Of a stretch of DNA of 64,000 bases, positions 42,729 through 51,805 are shown piece after piece. The stretch's first letter is position 1, and each line of letters starts with the position of its first letter. Both the position numbers and the translations under genes were made by a program. The notes under the pieces were generated by a model. That model was given only the letters and a program-made list of their open reading frames with translations. It ran no database searches and was not told the DNA's origin. This DNA is from Aldehydirespirator sp965204415 (GTDB lineage: Bacteria; Actinomycetota; Acidimicrobiia; Acidimicrobiales; Aldehydirespiratoraceae), in the NCBI GenBank assembly GCA_965204415.1, contig CBDBEL010000003.1, positions 186,001-250,000 of the forward strand, in the 5' to 3' direction.

Positions 42729-43952
42729 TCACGGTTGGCATGACTTGCTGAGCGAAGCCCAGAATGCTGCCATTCCGCCCAGGTCTGTGACGGCGAAGAC
42801 CAGCGCCTTAGATTCGACATCCGCCCGGGCAGCGCGGTTGACCGTCGCGGACCGCCCGGCCTGATCACGGGCTGGTCCGGCAATCGTGTAGAGGGCGTTG
42901 AGAGTCTCGCGAACTCGGTCCGTGTTCTCTCTGTACTCGTGGTGGGTGATCTCATCAGCGATCAAGGCCTCGCGTTCATAAAGTTCATGTTGCTCTTGGG
43001 CGTCATTGGCGCTGCTGAGAGCGGCGTGGAGTCGCCGATTGAGTTCTTTCAGTTCTGCTGCGGCATCCATCACCTGCCGAAGACCCATCGCCAAATCGCT
43101 GGGCTGCTCGGCGGTGCCGATGACCCTGCCACCGTCGAGCATGGCCTGATGTGCAGAACTGATGGGGCCCACCAGATCCTCCACCTCACTGCGATGGCGG
43201 TCAATGACAGCGAGCGCTCCATCGAGATCAAGCAGCTCAATCGGGGTCTCGACTTCGCCGACCGGCTCCGGCTCGGGTCCAGCGGCCGGCTCTGGCTGGA
43301 TGTCGATTCGGCTCAATGCTATTGCCCACAACTCCTGCACGATTGGATCTGCGTTCGCGCTGTAGGCCTCGCGGGCTCGTTCGAGTGCGATGCTCTGAGT
43401 CTCATCTGTGCCTCGGAAACCGGGCGCGAGCACGCTGGCGGCATCGTAAGTGACGTCCTCTAGATCAGACCTGAGATCTTCGTAGCGCTGAAAGGTCGCT
43501 TCAACGGCCTGGAAAGCCTCTGCTCGGTCCAGTTCGTCTGTAGCAGAATTGTAGGCGTCAAACGCAGCCAGATACGCGGCCCCCGCAACGTCGACCTGTG
43601 CCTGTGCTTGGACCTGTCGCTCCCAGATGGCTTGAATGTCCGCGCACCACTCGAACCGGTCTCCCAACTGCTGCGGTGACCAAGCGTCAGCCTCGCCAGA
43701 AGCGTCAGCGACGGCCTGGTCCGTCACCTGCGCGCTATCGAGCACGGTCAGCCTTGGTTCGACCAGGGCATCCTGCTGCTCGTCGCCGGCGGGAGCGTCA
43801 GGCTCACCGGAGCCCTGTGGCTGTGCCCTCGTGGTCGTGGCGCCCGTGAAGATGTCAGCGTTCAAGGCCTCGCCGCCGCCGTCGTCGCTCCCGCAGGCGG
43901 CAGCTAGGAGGCTGAGGACGAGGCTCGCGAGCGCCAAACGGTGTCGGGGCAT
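42729..43952 (-). CDS. Lipoprotein of unknown function with RBS-sequestering leader
   Basis: 407 aa. ATG 43952 with GGAGGGAG five bases upstream. Signal peptide residues 1-19 and lipobox Cys20 (LLAAAC), then a Gly/Asp/Thr-rich tether. The body is helical (ATDELDRAEAFQAVEATFQRYEDLRSDL) with a Pro/Glu break (PEPAAGPEPEPVGEVETP). No enzyme motif was found. The ribosome binding site is one arm of a 12-bp inverted repeat in the leader, implying translational control. Divergent from the next lipoprotein gene. Confidence 0.75.
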   Translation of the reverse strand: MPRHRLALASLVLSLLAAACGSDDGGGEALNADIFTGATTTRAQPQGSGEPDAPAGDEQQDALVEPRLTVLDSAQVTDQAVADASGEADAWSPQQLGDRFEWCADIQAIWERQVQAQAQVDVAGAAYLAAFDAYNSATDELDRAEAFQAVEATFQRYEDLRSDLEDVTYDAASVLAPGFRGTDETQSIALERAREAYSANADPIVQELWAIALSRIDIQPEPAAGPEPEPVGEVETPIELLDLDGALAVIDRHRSEVEDLVGPISSAHQAMLDGGRVIGTAEQPSDLAMGLRQVMDAAAELKELNRRLHAALSSANDAQEQHELYEREALIADEITHHEYRENTDRVRETLNALYTIAGPARDQAGRSATVNRAARADVESKALVFAVTDLGGMAAFWASLSKSCQP

Positions 43953-43955
43953 GGT

Positions 43956-44095
43956 GGCTCCCTCCGGTGTGGTCGGGCATCGAATGCCGTTCAACGCCGT
44001 GCAACCCTCGCCCCGGAGGGAGCCGTGGCGACGCCACAGCCACTACTTGGCTTGGATTGCATCAGGGGCTCGGCAAACCCCCGACGTTGAACGGC
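43956..44095 (-). promoter_or_regulatory. Structured leader with interleaved inverted repeats masking an RBS
   Basis: Arm A CCGGAGGGAGCC (minus strand, 43956-43967) contains the ribosome binding site and pairs perfectly with GGCTCCCTCCGG (44013-44024), 45 nt apart. A second perfect pair, CGTTGAACGGC with GCCGTTCAACG (43986-43996 and 44085-44095, 11 bp), is interleaved with it, giving pseudoknot topology or two alternative folds. This resembles a cis-acting RNA switch. Confidence 0.55.
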
Positions 44096-44307
44096 AGCCG
44101 CGACGGTAGCCGCAGCCGCCTGAGCAGTCCAGCCCTCGCGGCAGAGACACAGCTGACATATCACGACCATGGTTGAGATCGGCGAGACATCCTGGTAGAT
44201 CTTCACACAGTATGAAACTGCAGCTACCACAGCTCAAGAACAGGGATTGTCCGGAAGCCGGATGTGACGCATCGTCTATCCTCTCCACACCGCCGAAAGG
44301 AGGCGAC

Positions 44308-45528
44308 ATGAAACACCGACCCCGCATCCGACACCTGCTCACCGCTGCCGCCGCCGCGCTCGCCCTTGTGGCATCGTCCTGCGCCGACGAACCTCCCCCG
44401 ACGCAGGCCGCGCCCCCGGTAACAGAGCCGCCGCCCGCCGTTGAGGACACCCCCGAGGAGCCCACAACCGGTGAGGCCAGCCCTCCCGAAGTCGACCCCT
44501 GCGACGACCCCGAAGCCGAGGATCTCGGCAACGGGCTCTACGAACTCGACGGCAGCCGCTATGAGATGACCGACGTCGGATGCATGTTCCGGCCCAACCG
44601 GCCCGGCAGCGGCGACACCGGGACCGGCGACAGCACAGAACCGCAGGAGCCCGAACCGGCAGCCGATCCCGCTTCGGACGCGGAACCTGAACCCTCCGCT
44701 GAGACCGACGCCTCAGGCGTGGAAGAGTGCGACGAGGGAACGCACCGCCACCACGACCTGCTCGCGTGCCACGCCGACACCGACACCGACTCGGTGTCGG
44801 ACATGAATCCCGCCGACTGGGGATGCGACATCGTCGAGGAAGGCGTCTGCCGCACCGCCGACGGCGCCGAGTACCGCTGGGACTTCGACAACGACGGCCC
44901 GTGGGTCCACCAAGACACCGCCAGCGAATCCGAGTCTGAGCCCGTCACTGAGCCTGAGCCGGAAGCCGAACCTGAGCCGGAACCCGAGCCGGAACCTGTC
45001 ACCGAACCCGAGCCTGCCACCGAGCCGGAACCTGATACAGAGTCCGCCGAGCCGGAACTTGTGTATGAGTTCACTGGCACCGGCGCTGGCACCGGCGACT
45101 TGCCGCTGACGCCTGAATCATACGCTTCGTGGCCGTACCGGCTCGCGTTGACTCCCGGGGTATGGACCATCGAGACACGCGCGGAGAACACCTCCACGGT
45201 GTTCACGAGCGGGCTGTTTCTCCCTGTGTCGGAAGACAAGGAATTATGGCTGCCTACTGCGGGCGACGCTGAGTGGATACAGCACTGCGTCGCTGATTCT
45301 GTGGAGCCTGGACTGTGGTCGGTGTCGGTGACGGTGGGACCAGCGGAGCAGCATCCCCCGGAGGCGCTGCCCCCGGATCCATTTCAATCCGAAGACTTCA
45401 GCGCGTGCGACAGCGACCAGACGCTGCTGACCGTCCCAGCGAGCGACGGCTACCTGCTGAGCGGGTCGGATTGGCGCAACGATGAGATCGCCTGGGTCGT
45501 GCGGGTCTACAGGCACGGCCCCGGCTAG
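44308..45528 (+). CDS. Acidic lipoprotein with Pro/Glu-rich tethers
   Basis: 406 aa. A very strong ribosome binding site (AAAGGAGG) lies five bases before ATG 44308. Signal peptide 1-24 with lipobox Cys25 (LVASSC), then long Pro/Glu/Thr-rich tethers including a (PEPE)n run near residues 210-245. Small Cys-containing segments (CDEGTHRHHDLLACHADTD) and a C-terminal beta-rich domain of ~150 aa (YRLALTPGVWTIETR, GLWSVSVTVG) follow. Function unknown. It lies 7 nt before the 1456-aa protein gene, so the pair is co-expressed and both products are exported. Confidence 0.78.
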   Translation: MKHRPRIRHLLTAAAAALALVASSCADEPPPTQAAPPVTEPPPAVEDTPEEPTTGEASPPEVDPCDDPEAEDLGNGLYELDGSRYEMTDVGCMFRPNRPGSGDTGTGDSTEPQEPEPAADPASDAEPEPSAETDASGVEECDEGTHRHHDLLACHADTDTDSVSDMNPADWGCDIVEEGVCRTADGAEYRWDFDNDGPWVHQDTASESESEPVTEPEPEAEPEPEPEPEPVTEPEPATEPEPDTESAEPELVYEFTGTGAGTGDLPLTPESYASWPYRLALTPGVWTIETRAENTSTVFTSGLFLPVSEDKELWLPTAGDAEWIQHCVADSVEPGLWSVSVTVGPAEQHPPEALPPDPFQSEDFSACDSDQTLLTVPASDGYLLSGSDWRNDEIAWVVRVYRHGPG

Positions 45529-45535
45529 GAGGGCG

Positions 45536-48500
45536 ATGCGCGGCGCTGGGAGGGTCTGCCTTCGGCTTGTAGCGGCGCTCGCTGTGCTCGCAGGGCTGCT
45601 CGTTGTCTCGGAGCCCGCCGAGAGGGCGGCAGCCCACGAACCTGCCGACGGCTCCGGCTGGGCTGTCTCATGGACGTCCCCCAGCGTTCGCGTCTATCAG
45701 TCAGGGGTCACCCACCAGTCGCCGGACTGCGCGGACGCCGATCCCGGGCAGACCTGCTACACGCACCGCCACATCGTGGTCAAGTCGTGGCGGACCTCAT
45801 GGATCGATCTGTCCACCCATACCCGGCGACAGGGGGACTGGGTTGGCCGGTGCGCGCCGGCTAGACGGTGGGCGACACGCGACGGGGACTGCGGCGAGGA
45901 CGGACTGAACGCCCTGTTCGGCACGGTCGTTTTGACGGTGAGGGAATGCCTGTATCTCCAGAGCTATTCGGGCGACCCGCCGCTGTGCGACGCCCGCGTC
46001 AGCGACAAGGCGATCGCTATCAGTCAAGGATGGGAGCGACTGAACCATTCGGCGGTCACCTACGAGCAGACCACCAAACCCGGCACAGCGACCACCACGA
46101 CGACGACCACCACGACGACGACCACCACGACGATGCCCGAGGAAGAAGAGGAAGAAGAGGAGGAAGAGACCGAGGAGACCACCACGACGACCACGACCAC
46201 GGCGCCGCCGACAACCACGACGACGACACCGGTGGAGCGGAAGGAGTGCGACCGGACGGGGCATGTGTGGTTCGATGAGTACGGAGGCTGCCGGCCGGAG
46301 AACTGCCATGCCATCGGCGGCGGGATGGTCCGCAACACAAACGACGGCTGGTGCACCACGGCGCCGCCCCCGCCCGGGGTCGTGCCCGCCTGTATCGCCA
46401 ACTTCGAGTGGCTGTTCGGGAATTATGGCAGCGCTGAACGGCGCCGGGAGATCTGCTCGCGGCGGTATCGGAACTGGAAGCCGGTGTGGGTCACCGACCA
46501 CGACGGCGACCCGCAGATGGCGGGCGCGAAGCAGACAGTGAACCATCGGGTGCTGCACATCACCGGCATCACGCCGATGTACAGCGAGAAGCACCGCGAA
46601 CGGGGCCTGGACTGGAACCCCGACAACCGCTGCGACGGCTACGACGAGATCAACGTGTACACCAGCCACAGCATCGGCTACGACTGCGTGCTGGTGTCGC
46701 TGGTGGTCCGCGCCCGGTCCCTTGCCGATGACCACGCCAACACGTTCTATTCGGTCCGCGGGTGCTCCAACCCGGTCGGCTGGATGCAGACCGTCAACCG
46801 GACCTGCAGCAGCGAGTCGGGTGGCACATGGCTCCGTAACACCGCCGCCTACGACCCCGGCGAATGGACCGTGACCGTCGGGGAGCTGACCCGAGTCGCC
46901 CGGTCAAAGTATCTGGTGAACGTCCCGCTCAAAGTCGAGGTGACTGACTGGGGCCAAGCCGCCTACCTCGACATCACCGCGGTGGTGACTGACTTCGCGT
47001 ACCACCCCACCAAATACGCGTCGTCGAAGGACTGGATCAGGTTCAGCGTGCCCCGCCTCGACGACGCACCCCCAGTGAACGACGTGGTCGAGGTCAAGAT
47101 CGCCGACCTCGACGACAAACCCGCCGACGAGCAGTTCGTGGAGATCCCCCGGGCGACGCTGCTCGCCAACGACCCGTGCCCGACCGGAGCGGACTGCACC
47201 GACCCGCTGGACTGGCCGGTGCACGTCGCCGGCATAGGCGCCGACAGATGCAACCGCAGCAGCGGACGGACGGGCGCCGGGATGCTGGCCACCGACCAGG
47301 GCACAGCCGGATGCGACACCCTCAACACCGCCGGCGGGTCGGTGCGGTACTGGCCGAAGCTGTGGGCCGCCGGCACAGACAAGTTCAGGTACCGCACCTA
47401 CGGAGGCGACGCGACCGTCACGATCCGGTTCACCGACTCGGTGCCGTCGGTCCCGGCTCCGGTCACCGCCGCCGACGCCGGCACGGCGCTGACGACAGCC
47501 GAGTGGCGACTCGACGGCCGCCAGCGCAGCGTCTGCACCAGATACAGCGACTACACCGGGCGCTGCCTTCAGCGGAACTTGTACGCTGGCCGCTCCCGCG
47601 ACGACACCACCGCCCAGACCGTGTGGCACCACTCCGCGGTGGTGACGCTGCCAGCTGTCACCGACGCCGACAGTGACTATGCCGGGCGCCGCCTCGCCCC
47701 CGCCGCCGCCAACACCGACGTGAAGGGCCGCTACTCGATCCGGGCCGACCACATGTCCAAGCGGCGAGGCCCGGACTTCTTCACCGAGATACGCGACGCC
47801 GCCACAGCCAAACGGCTCGGCAGGACCTGCCTACACTCGCGCGGGGAGGTGTTCTCCTATTGCGTGAGTTGGCGCGACTGGGGGCTCGGCGGCGTATCCT
47901 GCCTCCGCATACGGGACGGGCACAGCACCGGCTGCGCCCGCTATGAGTCGCTCGCCGAGGCCACCGCCAACCGGGTCGGCGCCATCAACTACTCCAACCC
48001 CAGCTGTTCTTCAGGTGCCCGTCTCCTGACGGCGACGTTCGCCCGTGCGGTGACGTACTGGACGCCAGCTGGCGACACCTGCACTCCACAGGACACCCCC
48101 AACGGCCTGCTGGCATGCCCGACCGGTTTCGATGCCGACGAGCTGTGCTACTCAATGGAACGCACCAGCGACGCGTTCACGACGGTGAACATCAACTACT
48201 GGGCATGCGACGCCCGCTACCGGCACGCACTCGACGACCGAGCGGCGTTCACCAGGTATCTGGTGCCGCTGATCGCGCCCAGCGCCCCCCGACTCACAAC
48301 CTACGCGGTCTCCGCAGCCATCAGCCACATCCTCTCCGGGAACGGTTACAGCACCACATCGGGCTACAGGCCAGCGGAGTGGGCTGCGATGGAGGCGGCC
48401 GTCGACCGGCACCTCTACAGCCGGTACTGCTCCAAGGGCACAGTGCGGCTGCTGCTCGGGGAGCCGCCCCCCACCGCGGTGCTCGACTCGGACGCGGAGA

Positions 48501-49906
48501 CGGTCGTGGAGGGCAACCCGTTCCGGTTCGGGGTCACCCTGAGCAAGCCCGCGGGCGCTGGCGGGGTGAGGATGTCCTACCGCGTCGAGGGGGTCACCGC
48601 GACAGCCGGGTCGGACTACACCCCGCCGACGCAGTACTTCGGGGTGAGCTTTCTGCTCATCCCGGCGGGGGACACGACCGCGTCCATCAAGATCCCGACC
48701 ATCGTCGACGCCGTCACCGAGGACGACGAGACCCTCACCGTCACGCTGGGCCACGGCGCCGGCCGCGAACTCGGGGAGCCGTACACAGCGACGGGCACGA
48801 TCACCGACTTCGCTGCCGCCGCGTTCACAACCGCAGCGGGGGCGTCGGTCGCAGAGGGCGGCAGGCTCCGGTTCGGCGTCGATCTCGCCGAGAGCGCCGG
48901 GCCGTCAGGGGCGAGGATCGGCTACAGGGTCGTCGACGGCACGGCGATAGCCGGGTTCGATTACACGGCGCCGGCGTCGTCGGGCGGGGTCAGCGTGCTG
49001 GCGGTGCCGGCCGGGGCCACCACCGCGGTGATCGAGATAGCCACACTCGACGACGAACTGATCGAGGGCACCGAGAACCTCACCGTCTCTTTGCACGGCG
49101 CAGCGCAGCCAGCCTCCGGGACGATCATCGACAACGACGTCGGAGAGATGCCGGTTCCGACGATGGTGTGCGCCAAAAACAGCGCATACACCCGCTCCCC
49201 GGTGCTGTCGCTCAGTTGGGCCAGCCCGGAGGTCGGCGTGAGAAGTTACGCCGCGGAGATCTTCACGGGCACCTTCGACGGCCCAGCCCCCAACTGGGCG
49301 TTCGTGAAGCCCACAACCCGCCGTGTCGCGAACGCCCAGGCGATAGCTTCGTGGCGGACCGGCTACAACTACCCACGGGTGCTGAACGGCCAGAGATACA
49401 CCGGGGACTGGAGCGGCGGCGGTGTCCGCTACCCAGTGTGGGGCGAGACTTACACGCTGCGGATGCGGTTCAGTCCCGACCCCGACCCGCCGTCCGGAAC
49501 GCCGGCGATCATGTGGGCCCACGCCACCGCGACCTGCCCGCCGCAGGTGACGCTGTCGCCAGCCGCAGCGACGGTCGCCGAGGACGGCGGCAGCGTCGAG
49601 TTCGTGCTCAGCATGCCGCGGCCGTGGGCCGCTCCGGTCGCTGTCACGATCGCCTCCGCTGACGGCTCGGCCGAAGCCGGCAAGGACTACGTCCGGCTGG
49701 CCCGGCGGGTCACTATCCCCGCCGGGGCGCTGACCGAGACGGTGACCGTGCTGATCATCGACGACGAAGACCACGAACCCGAACCCGAATCCGGCGAGAC
49801 GTTCACTGTGGCCGTCTCAGCGCCGTCGGTCGGGCACCTCGGACGCTCGACAGCGACGGTGACCATCACCGACAACGACGAAGCGGCCGAGATCATCTAC
49901 CGGTGA
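45536..49906 (+). CDS. Large exported multidomain protein with Calx-beta domains
   Basis: 1456 aa. ATG 45536 with GGAGG four bases upstream, just after the previous stop. Signal peptide (VCLRLVAALAVLAGLLVVSEPAERAAA). Near residues 185-232 lie poly-Thr, a ten-Glu run and a second poly-Thr. A large Cys- and Trp-rich middle region follows, with His/Cys motifs and DVVEVKIADLDDKPADEQ suggestive of a cadherin-like domain. Three Calx-beta domains lie at about 981-1093, 1094-1202 and 1337-1452, each ending in TITDxD or TIIDND-type strands. A cell-wall or surface structural role is likely; no enzyme motif was found. Confidence 0.85.
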   Translation: MRGAGRVCLRLVAALAVLAGLLVVSEPAERAAAHEPADGSGWAVSWTSPSVRVYQSGVTHQSPDCADADPGQTCYTHRHIVVKSWRTSWIDLSTHTRRQGDWVGRCAPARRWATRDGDCGEDGLNALFGTVVLTVRECLYLQSYSGDPPLCDARVSDKAIAISQGWERLNHSAVTYEQTTKPGTATTTTTTTTTTTTTTMPEEEEEEEEEETEETTTTTTTTAPPTTTTTTPVERKECDRTGHVWFDEYGGCRPENCHAIGGGMVRNTNDGWCTTAPPPPGVVPACIANFEWLFGNYGSAERRREICSRRYRNWKPVWVTDHDGDPQMAGAKQTVNHRVLHITGITPMYSEKHRERGLDWNPDNRCDGYDEINVYTSHSIGYDCVLVSLVVRARSLADDHANTFYSVRGCSNPVGWMQTVNRTCSSESGGTWLRNTAAYDPGEWTVTVGELTRVARSKYLVNVPLKVEVTDWGQAAYLDITAVVTDFAYHPTKYASSKDWIRFSVPRLDDAPPVNDVVEVKIADLDDKPADEQFVEIPRATLLANDPCPTGADCTDPLDWPVHVAGIGADRCNRSSGRTGAGMLATDQGTAGCDTLNTAGGSVRYWPKLWAAGTDKFRYRTYGGDATVTIRFTDSVPSVPAPVTAADAGTALTTAEWRLDGRQRSVCTRYSDYTGRCLQRNLYAGRSRDDTTAQTVWHHSAVVTLPAVTDADSDYAGRRLAPAAANTDVKGRYSIRADHMSKRRGPDFFTEIRDAATAKRLGRTCLHSRGEVFSYCVSWRDWGLGGVSCLRIRDGHSTGCARYESLAEATANRVGAINYSNPSCSSGARLLTATFARAVTYWTPAGDTCTPQDTPNGLLACPTGFDADELCYSMERTSDAFTTVNINYWACDARYRHALDDRAAFTRYLVPLIAPSAPRLTTYAVSAAISHILSGNGYSTTSGYRPAEWAAMEAAVDRHLYSRYCSKGTVRLLLGEPPPTAVLDSDAETVVEGNPFRFGVTLSKPAGAGGVRMSYRVEGVTATAGSDYTPPTQYFGVSFLLIPAGDTTASIKIPTIVDAVTEDDETLTVTLGHGAGRELGEPYTATGTITDFAAAAFTTAAGASVAEGGRLRFGVDLAESAGPSGARIGYRVVDGTAIAGFDYTAPASSGGVSVLAVPAGATTAVIEIATLDDELIEGTENLTVSLHGAAQPASGTIIDNDVGEMPVPTMVCAKNSAYTRSPVLSLSWASPEVGVRSYAAEIFTGTFDGPAPNWAFVKPTTRRVANAQAIASWRTGYNYPRVLNGQRYTGDWSGGGVRYPVWGETYTLRMRFSPDPDPPSGTPAIMWAHATATCPPQVTLSPAAATVAEDGGSVEFVLSMPRPWAAPVAVTIASADGSAEAGKDYVRLARRVTIPAGALTETVTVLIIDDEDHEPEPESGETFTVAVSAPSVGHLGRSTATVTITDNDEAAEIIYR

Positions 49907-50181
49907 GCGTCCCCGAGGCGCTGTCGCCCCGAGGCCCCGGGCCGCGCAAACCCATGTCCCCTGCTCTGCGCGACGCCTGGAGCAAGCGGCTGGATGAGCG
50001 CGCCGACGCCGTGCAGCAAGCCGCCGCCGCGCTCGAAAGCGACGTAGAGGAGGCGCTGCGCGACGGCTGCCACCCAACATGGATCTCCGCGACCACAGGA
50101 CTCCACTTCGTGGTAGTCCAGCGCATCCGCGACGAGGGCGTGGCGCGGTCGTGGCGGCACCCGCAGCGGTTTGAGGCCTGA
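49903..50181 (+). CDS. Small DNA-binding-like protein coupled to the Calx-beta gene
   Basis: 92 aa. The GTG at 49903 overlaps the stop of the 1456-aa gene (GTGA). A Pro/Gly N-terminus is followed by helices (LRDAWSKRLDERADAVQQAAAALESDVEEAL) and a possible helix-turn-helix (HPTWISATTGLHFVVVQRIRDEGVA). No signal peptide, unlike its neighbours, so it is probably cytoplasmic. Function not recognised. Confidence 0.65.
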   Translation: MSVPEALSPRGPGPRKPMSPALRDAWSKRLDERADAVQQAAAALESDVEEALRDGCHPTWISATTGLHFVVVQRIRDEGVARSWRHPQRFEA

Positions 50182-50501
50182 CAGCCTCCCCAGCCAGGAC
50201 GAAGAGGCAACTCAGAGTTGCAGACGCCGACTTCAGCGGAGCGGACCTCACCGGAGCGGGCATCGGCGGATCTGACCCAACCAACGCTAAATTCGTCGGG
50301 GCCACACTCCGCGAAGCGGACCTAAGGAGCGCCAAGTACGTCGGGACGGACTTCACCGGAGCGGACCTCACCGAGGCAAGTCTCGCCCAAGCGGACTTCA
50401 ACGGCGCTAACCTCACCGGCGCGGACCTCGGCGGCGCGTCACGGCACCGCACCAACTTCATCGGCGCTATCGGCTTGCCGGAGCATCTCTCCGAGACTTG
50501 A
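50178..50501 (+). CDS. Pentapeptide-repeat protein, apparent CTG start
   Basis: 107 aa of clear A(D/N)LxX repeats: ADFSGADLTGAG, AKFVGATLREADLRSAKYV, TDFTGADLTEASLAQADF, NGANLTGADLGGA, forming a right-handed beta-helix. The frame is closed by a stop at 50172, and between it and the repeats there is no ATG, GTG or TTG. A CTG at 50178 overlaps the preceding stop as CTGA, the same geometry as the GTGA junction upstream, so re-initiation at CTG is the simplest start. Alternatively the gene has lost its start. Confidence 0.6.
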   Translation: MTASPARTKRQLRVADADFSGADLTGAGIGGSDPTNAKFVGATLREADLRSAKYVGTDFTGADLTEASLAQADFNGANLTGADLGGASRHRTNFIGAIGLPEHLSET

Positions 50502-50529
50502 TGGGTCGCGGGCCGAGAAGCGCCTCGGT

Positions 50530-50688
50530 TTAGGACTCGATCAGGTCGCTCACGCGTTCCTGGTAGCACCCGAAGCACTCGTGCCCCAGCACGAGGCACA
50601 TGCCGCACTGCAACTCGGGGTGTTCTTTACGGCAGTTGCCGCCGTACTCGCAGAGGTCGCAGGAGCCGTCGGACTCGCAGAGTTCCAT
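50530..50688 (-). CDS. 52-aa Cys-rich putative zinc-binding protein
   Basis: ATG 50688 to TAA 50530. Eight cysteines in pairs (C4, C10/C13, C19, C28/C31, C38/C41) plus His23 and His36, pattern CDLC, CGMC, CFGC. Dense paired Cys in a short acidic protein suggests two zinc sites. No clear ribosome binding site. Convergent with the pentapeptide gene. Confidence 0.6.
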   Translation of the reverse strand: MELCESDGSCDLCEYGGNCRKEHPELQCGMCLVLGHECFGCYQERVSDLIES

Positions 50689-50740
50689 CGGCCGTGAACA
50701 CTACCGGCCCGGAGCCCTGCGGCCCGTGACCCGAACTGGG

Positions 50741-51160
50741 CTACAACGCCGGATGCTTGAAGTGGCCGCCCCAGCGCTCCGCGAGACCTTCAAGCCGCCC
50801 GTTGATGTGCTTCACGTGACGCGTCGCGGGCAGGATAATGAAGGCACGCGTGCTCGTAGTGACAATCCGGGGGCGCTCGTCAGGGTCCAGTTTCGTTAGG
50901 CACTCGTCATGCCACCTGCGAACTTGCTTGTCTCGCCTGTCTCCCCTTCCCTGCCCAAAGCTCTGGGAGATGACGACTGTCTGGCACCGGCGCACAAAGG
51001 GTCTCACTTCATCCAAGTAGGCATGCTTCGTGGATAACTGCGCCTTCTCTGCCCTCTCGCAGGGCGCTAGACCATTGTCGGGATCGAGCAACACGATCCT
51101 TGCGTCGCTCGTCTTCTTGGCGTCGAAGTAGCGGCTGGCAATGATCCAGAACGCTAGCGT
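50741..51160 (-). pseudogene. Truncated paralogue of the 246-aa protein at 51806-52546
   Basis: Encodes only the C-terminal ~60%: DARIVLLDPDNGL, RPFVRRCQTVVISQSFGQG, KLDPDERPRIVTTSTRAFIILPATRHVKHINGRLEGLAERWGGHFKH. Each block aligns with the intact neighbour (AQIVFLDPDNGL..., FIVLPATRHVEHIDRRLRGFLDRWGDHFEH). Upstream of ~51160 similarity stops abruptly and a plus-strand membrane-protein gene begins. Confidence 0.75.
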
Positions 51161-51195
51161 GCGGCGACTCCCCGACCGCGAAGGAGAGAACACCC

Positions 51196-51477
51196 ATGTC
51201 AGACCAAACCGCCCACAGCCGGGCGTCCACCTATCCTGCGTCTGGCTCTCGTGAGCCGGACTGGACAACCGGTCAAGGCATCGGATTCCTGGTAGCACTG
51301 CCCGGCTGGATAATCGTCGGGCTAGCCGCCGCGGTCGGCCTCGGTCTAGCCGTGGCCGCCCCAGGCTTCAGTCAGCTCGGGGCACCAGAACTGCTCGCCC
51401 TCGTCGGCATGGCCCTACTTGGCGTGATTGCTGCCATCCCCGGCACCATCGTCTTCAACAAGTGCAAACGCCGCTAG
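51196..51477 (+). CDS. Small two-helix membrane protein
   Basis: 93 aa, ATG 51196 with AAGGAG nine bases upstream. Polar N-terminus (~25 aa), two transmembrane segments (IGFLVALPGWIIVGLAAAVG and LLALVGMALLGVIAAIPGTIV), and a basic tail FNKCKRR. Function unknown. It sits exactly at the breakpoint of the truncated paralogue, suggesting arrival with the rearrangement. Confidence 0.7.
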   Translation: MSDQTAHSRASTYPASGSREPDWTTGQGIGFLVALPGWIIVGLAAAVGLGLAVAAPGFSQLGAPELLALVGMALLGVIAAIPGTIVFNKCKRR

Positions 51478-51510
51478 CAGCGTCCACAAACCCTCCGTGT
51501 CCACCCACCT

Positions 51511-51660
51511 GTGAAACGGAACCCGTCATCGGGCACAGAGCCGCGCCCTACCTGGTTCTCTCAGTTCTTGGCTGACATGGCCCAAGAGCAACACATGCAG
51601 AGATCTTGGGCGGAGAACCGTATCCAGCGATGGCGGACCGAGTTGACCCCCGAACTATGA
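51511..51660 (+). CDS. Possible 49-aa basic ORF
   Basis: GTG start, Trp/Arg/Gln-rich (TWFSQFLADMAQEQHMQRSW, NRIQRWRTEL). No ribosome binding site and no family match; kept because composition is protein-like and the region is otherwise empty. Confidence 0.28.
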   Translation: MKRNPSSGTEPRPTWFSQFLADMAQEQHMQRSWAENRIQRWRTELTPEL

Positions 51661-51805
51661 CCGTCTCAGGCTGACGAGCCGCCACCTCCCGGACCAAGTA
51701 CCAGTAACCGAGAGCAACGCCCAACGCCCGCGGGCAGCCACGGCATCAGTGGCCGCCAGTACCGATCCGCCGATGGGATGATGCGCTCGGGGCCGACGAG
51801 TTGGA

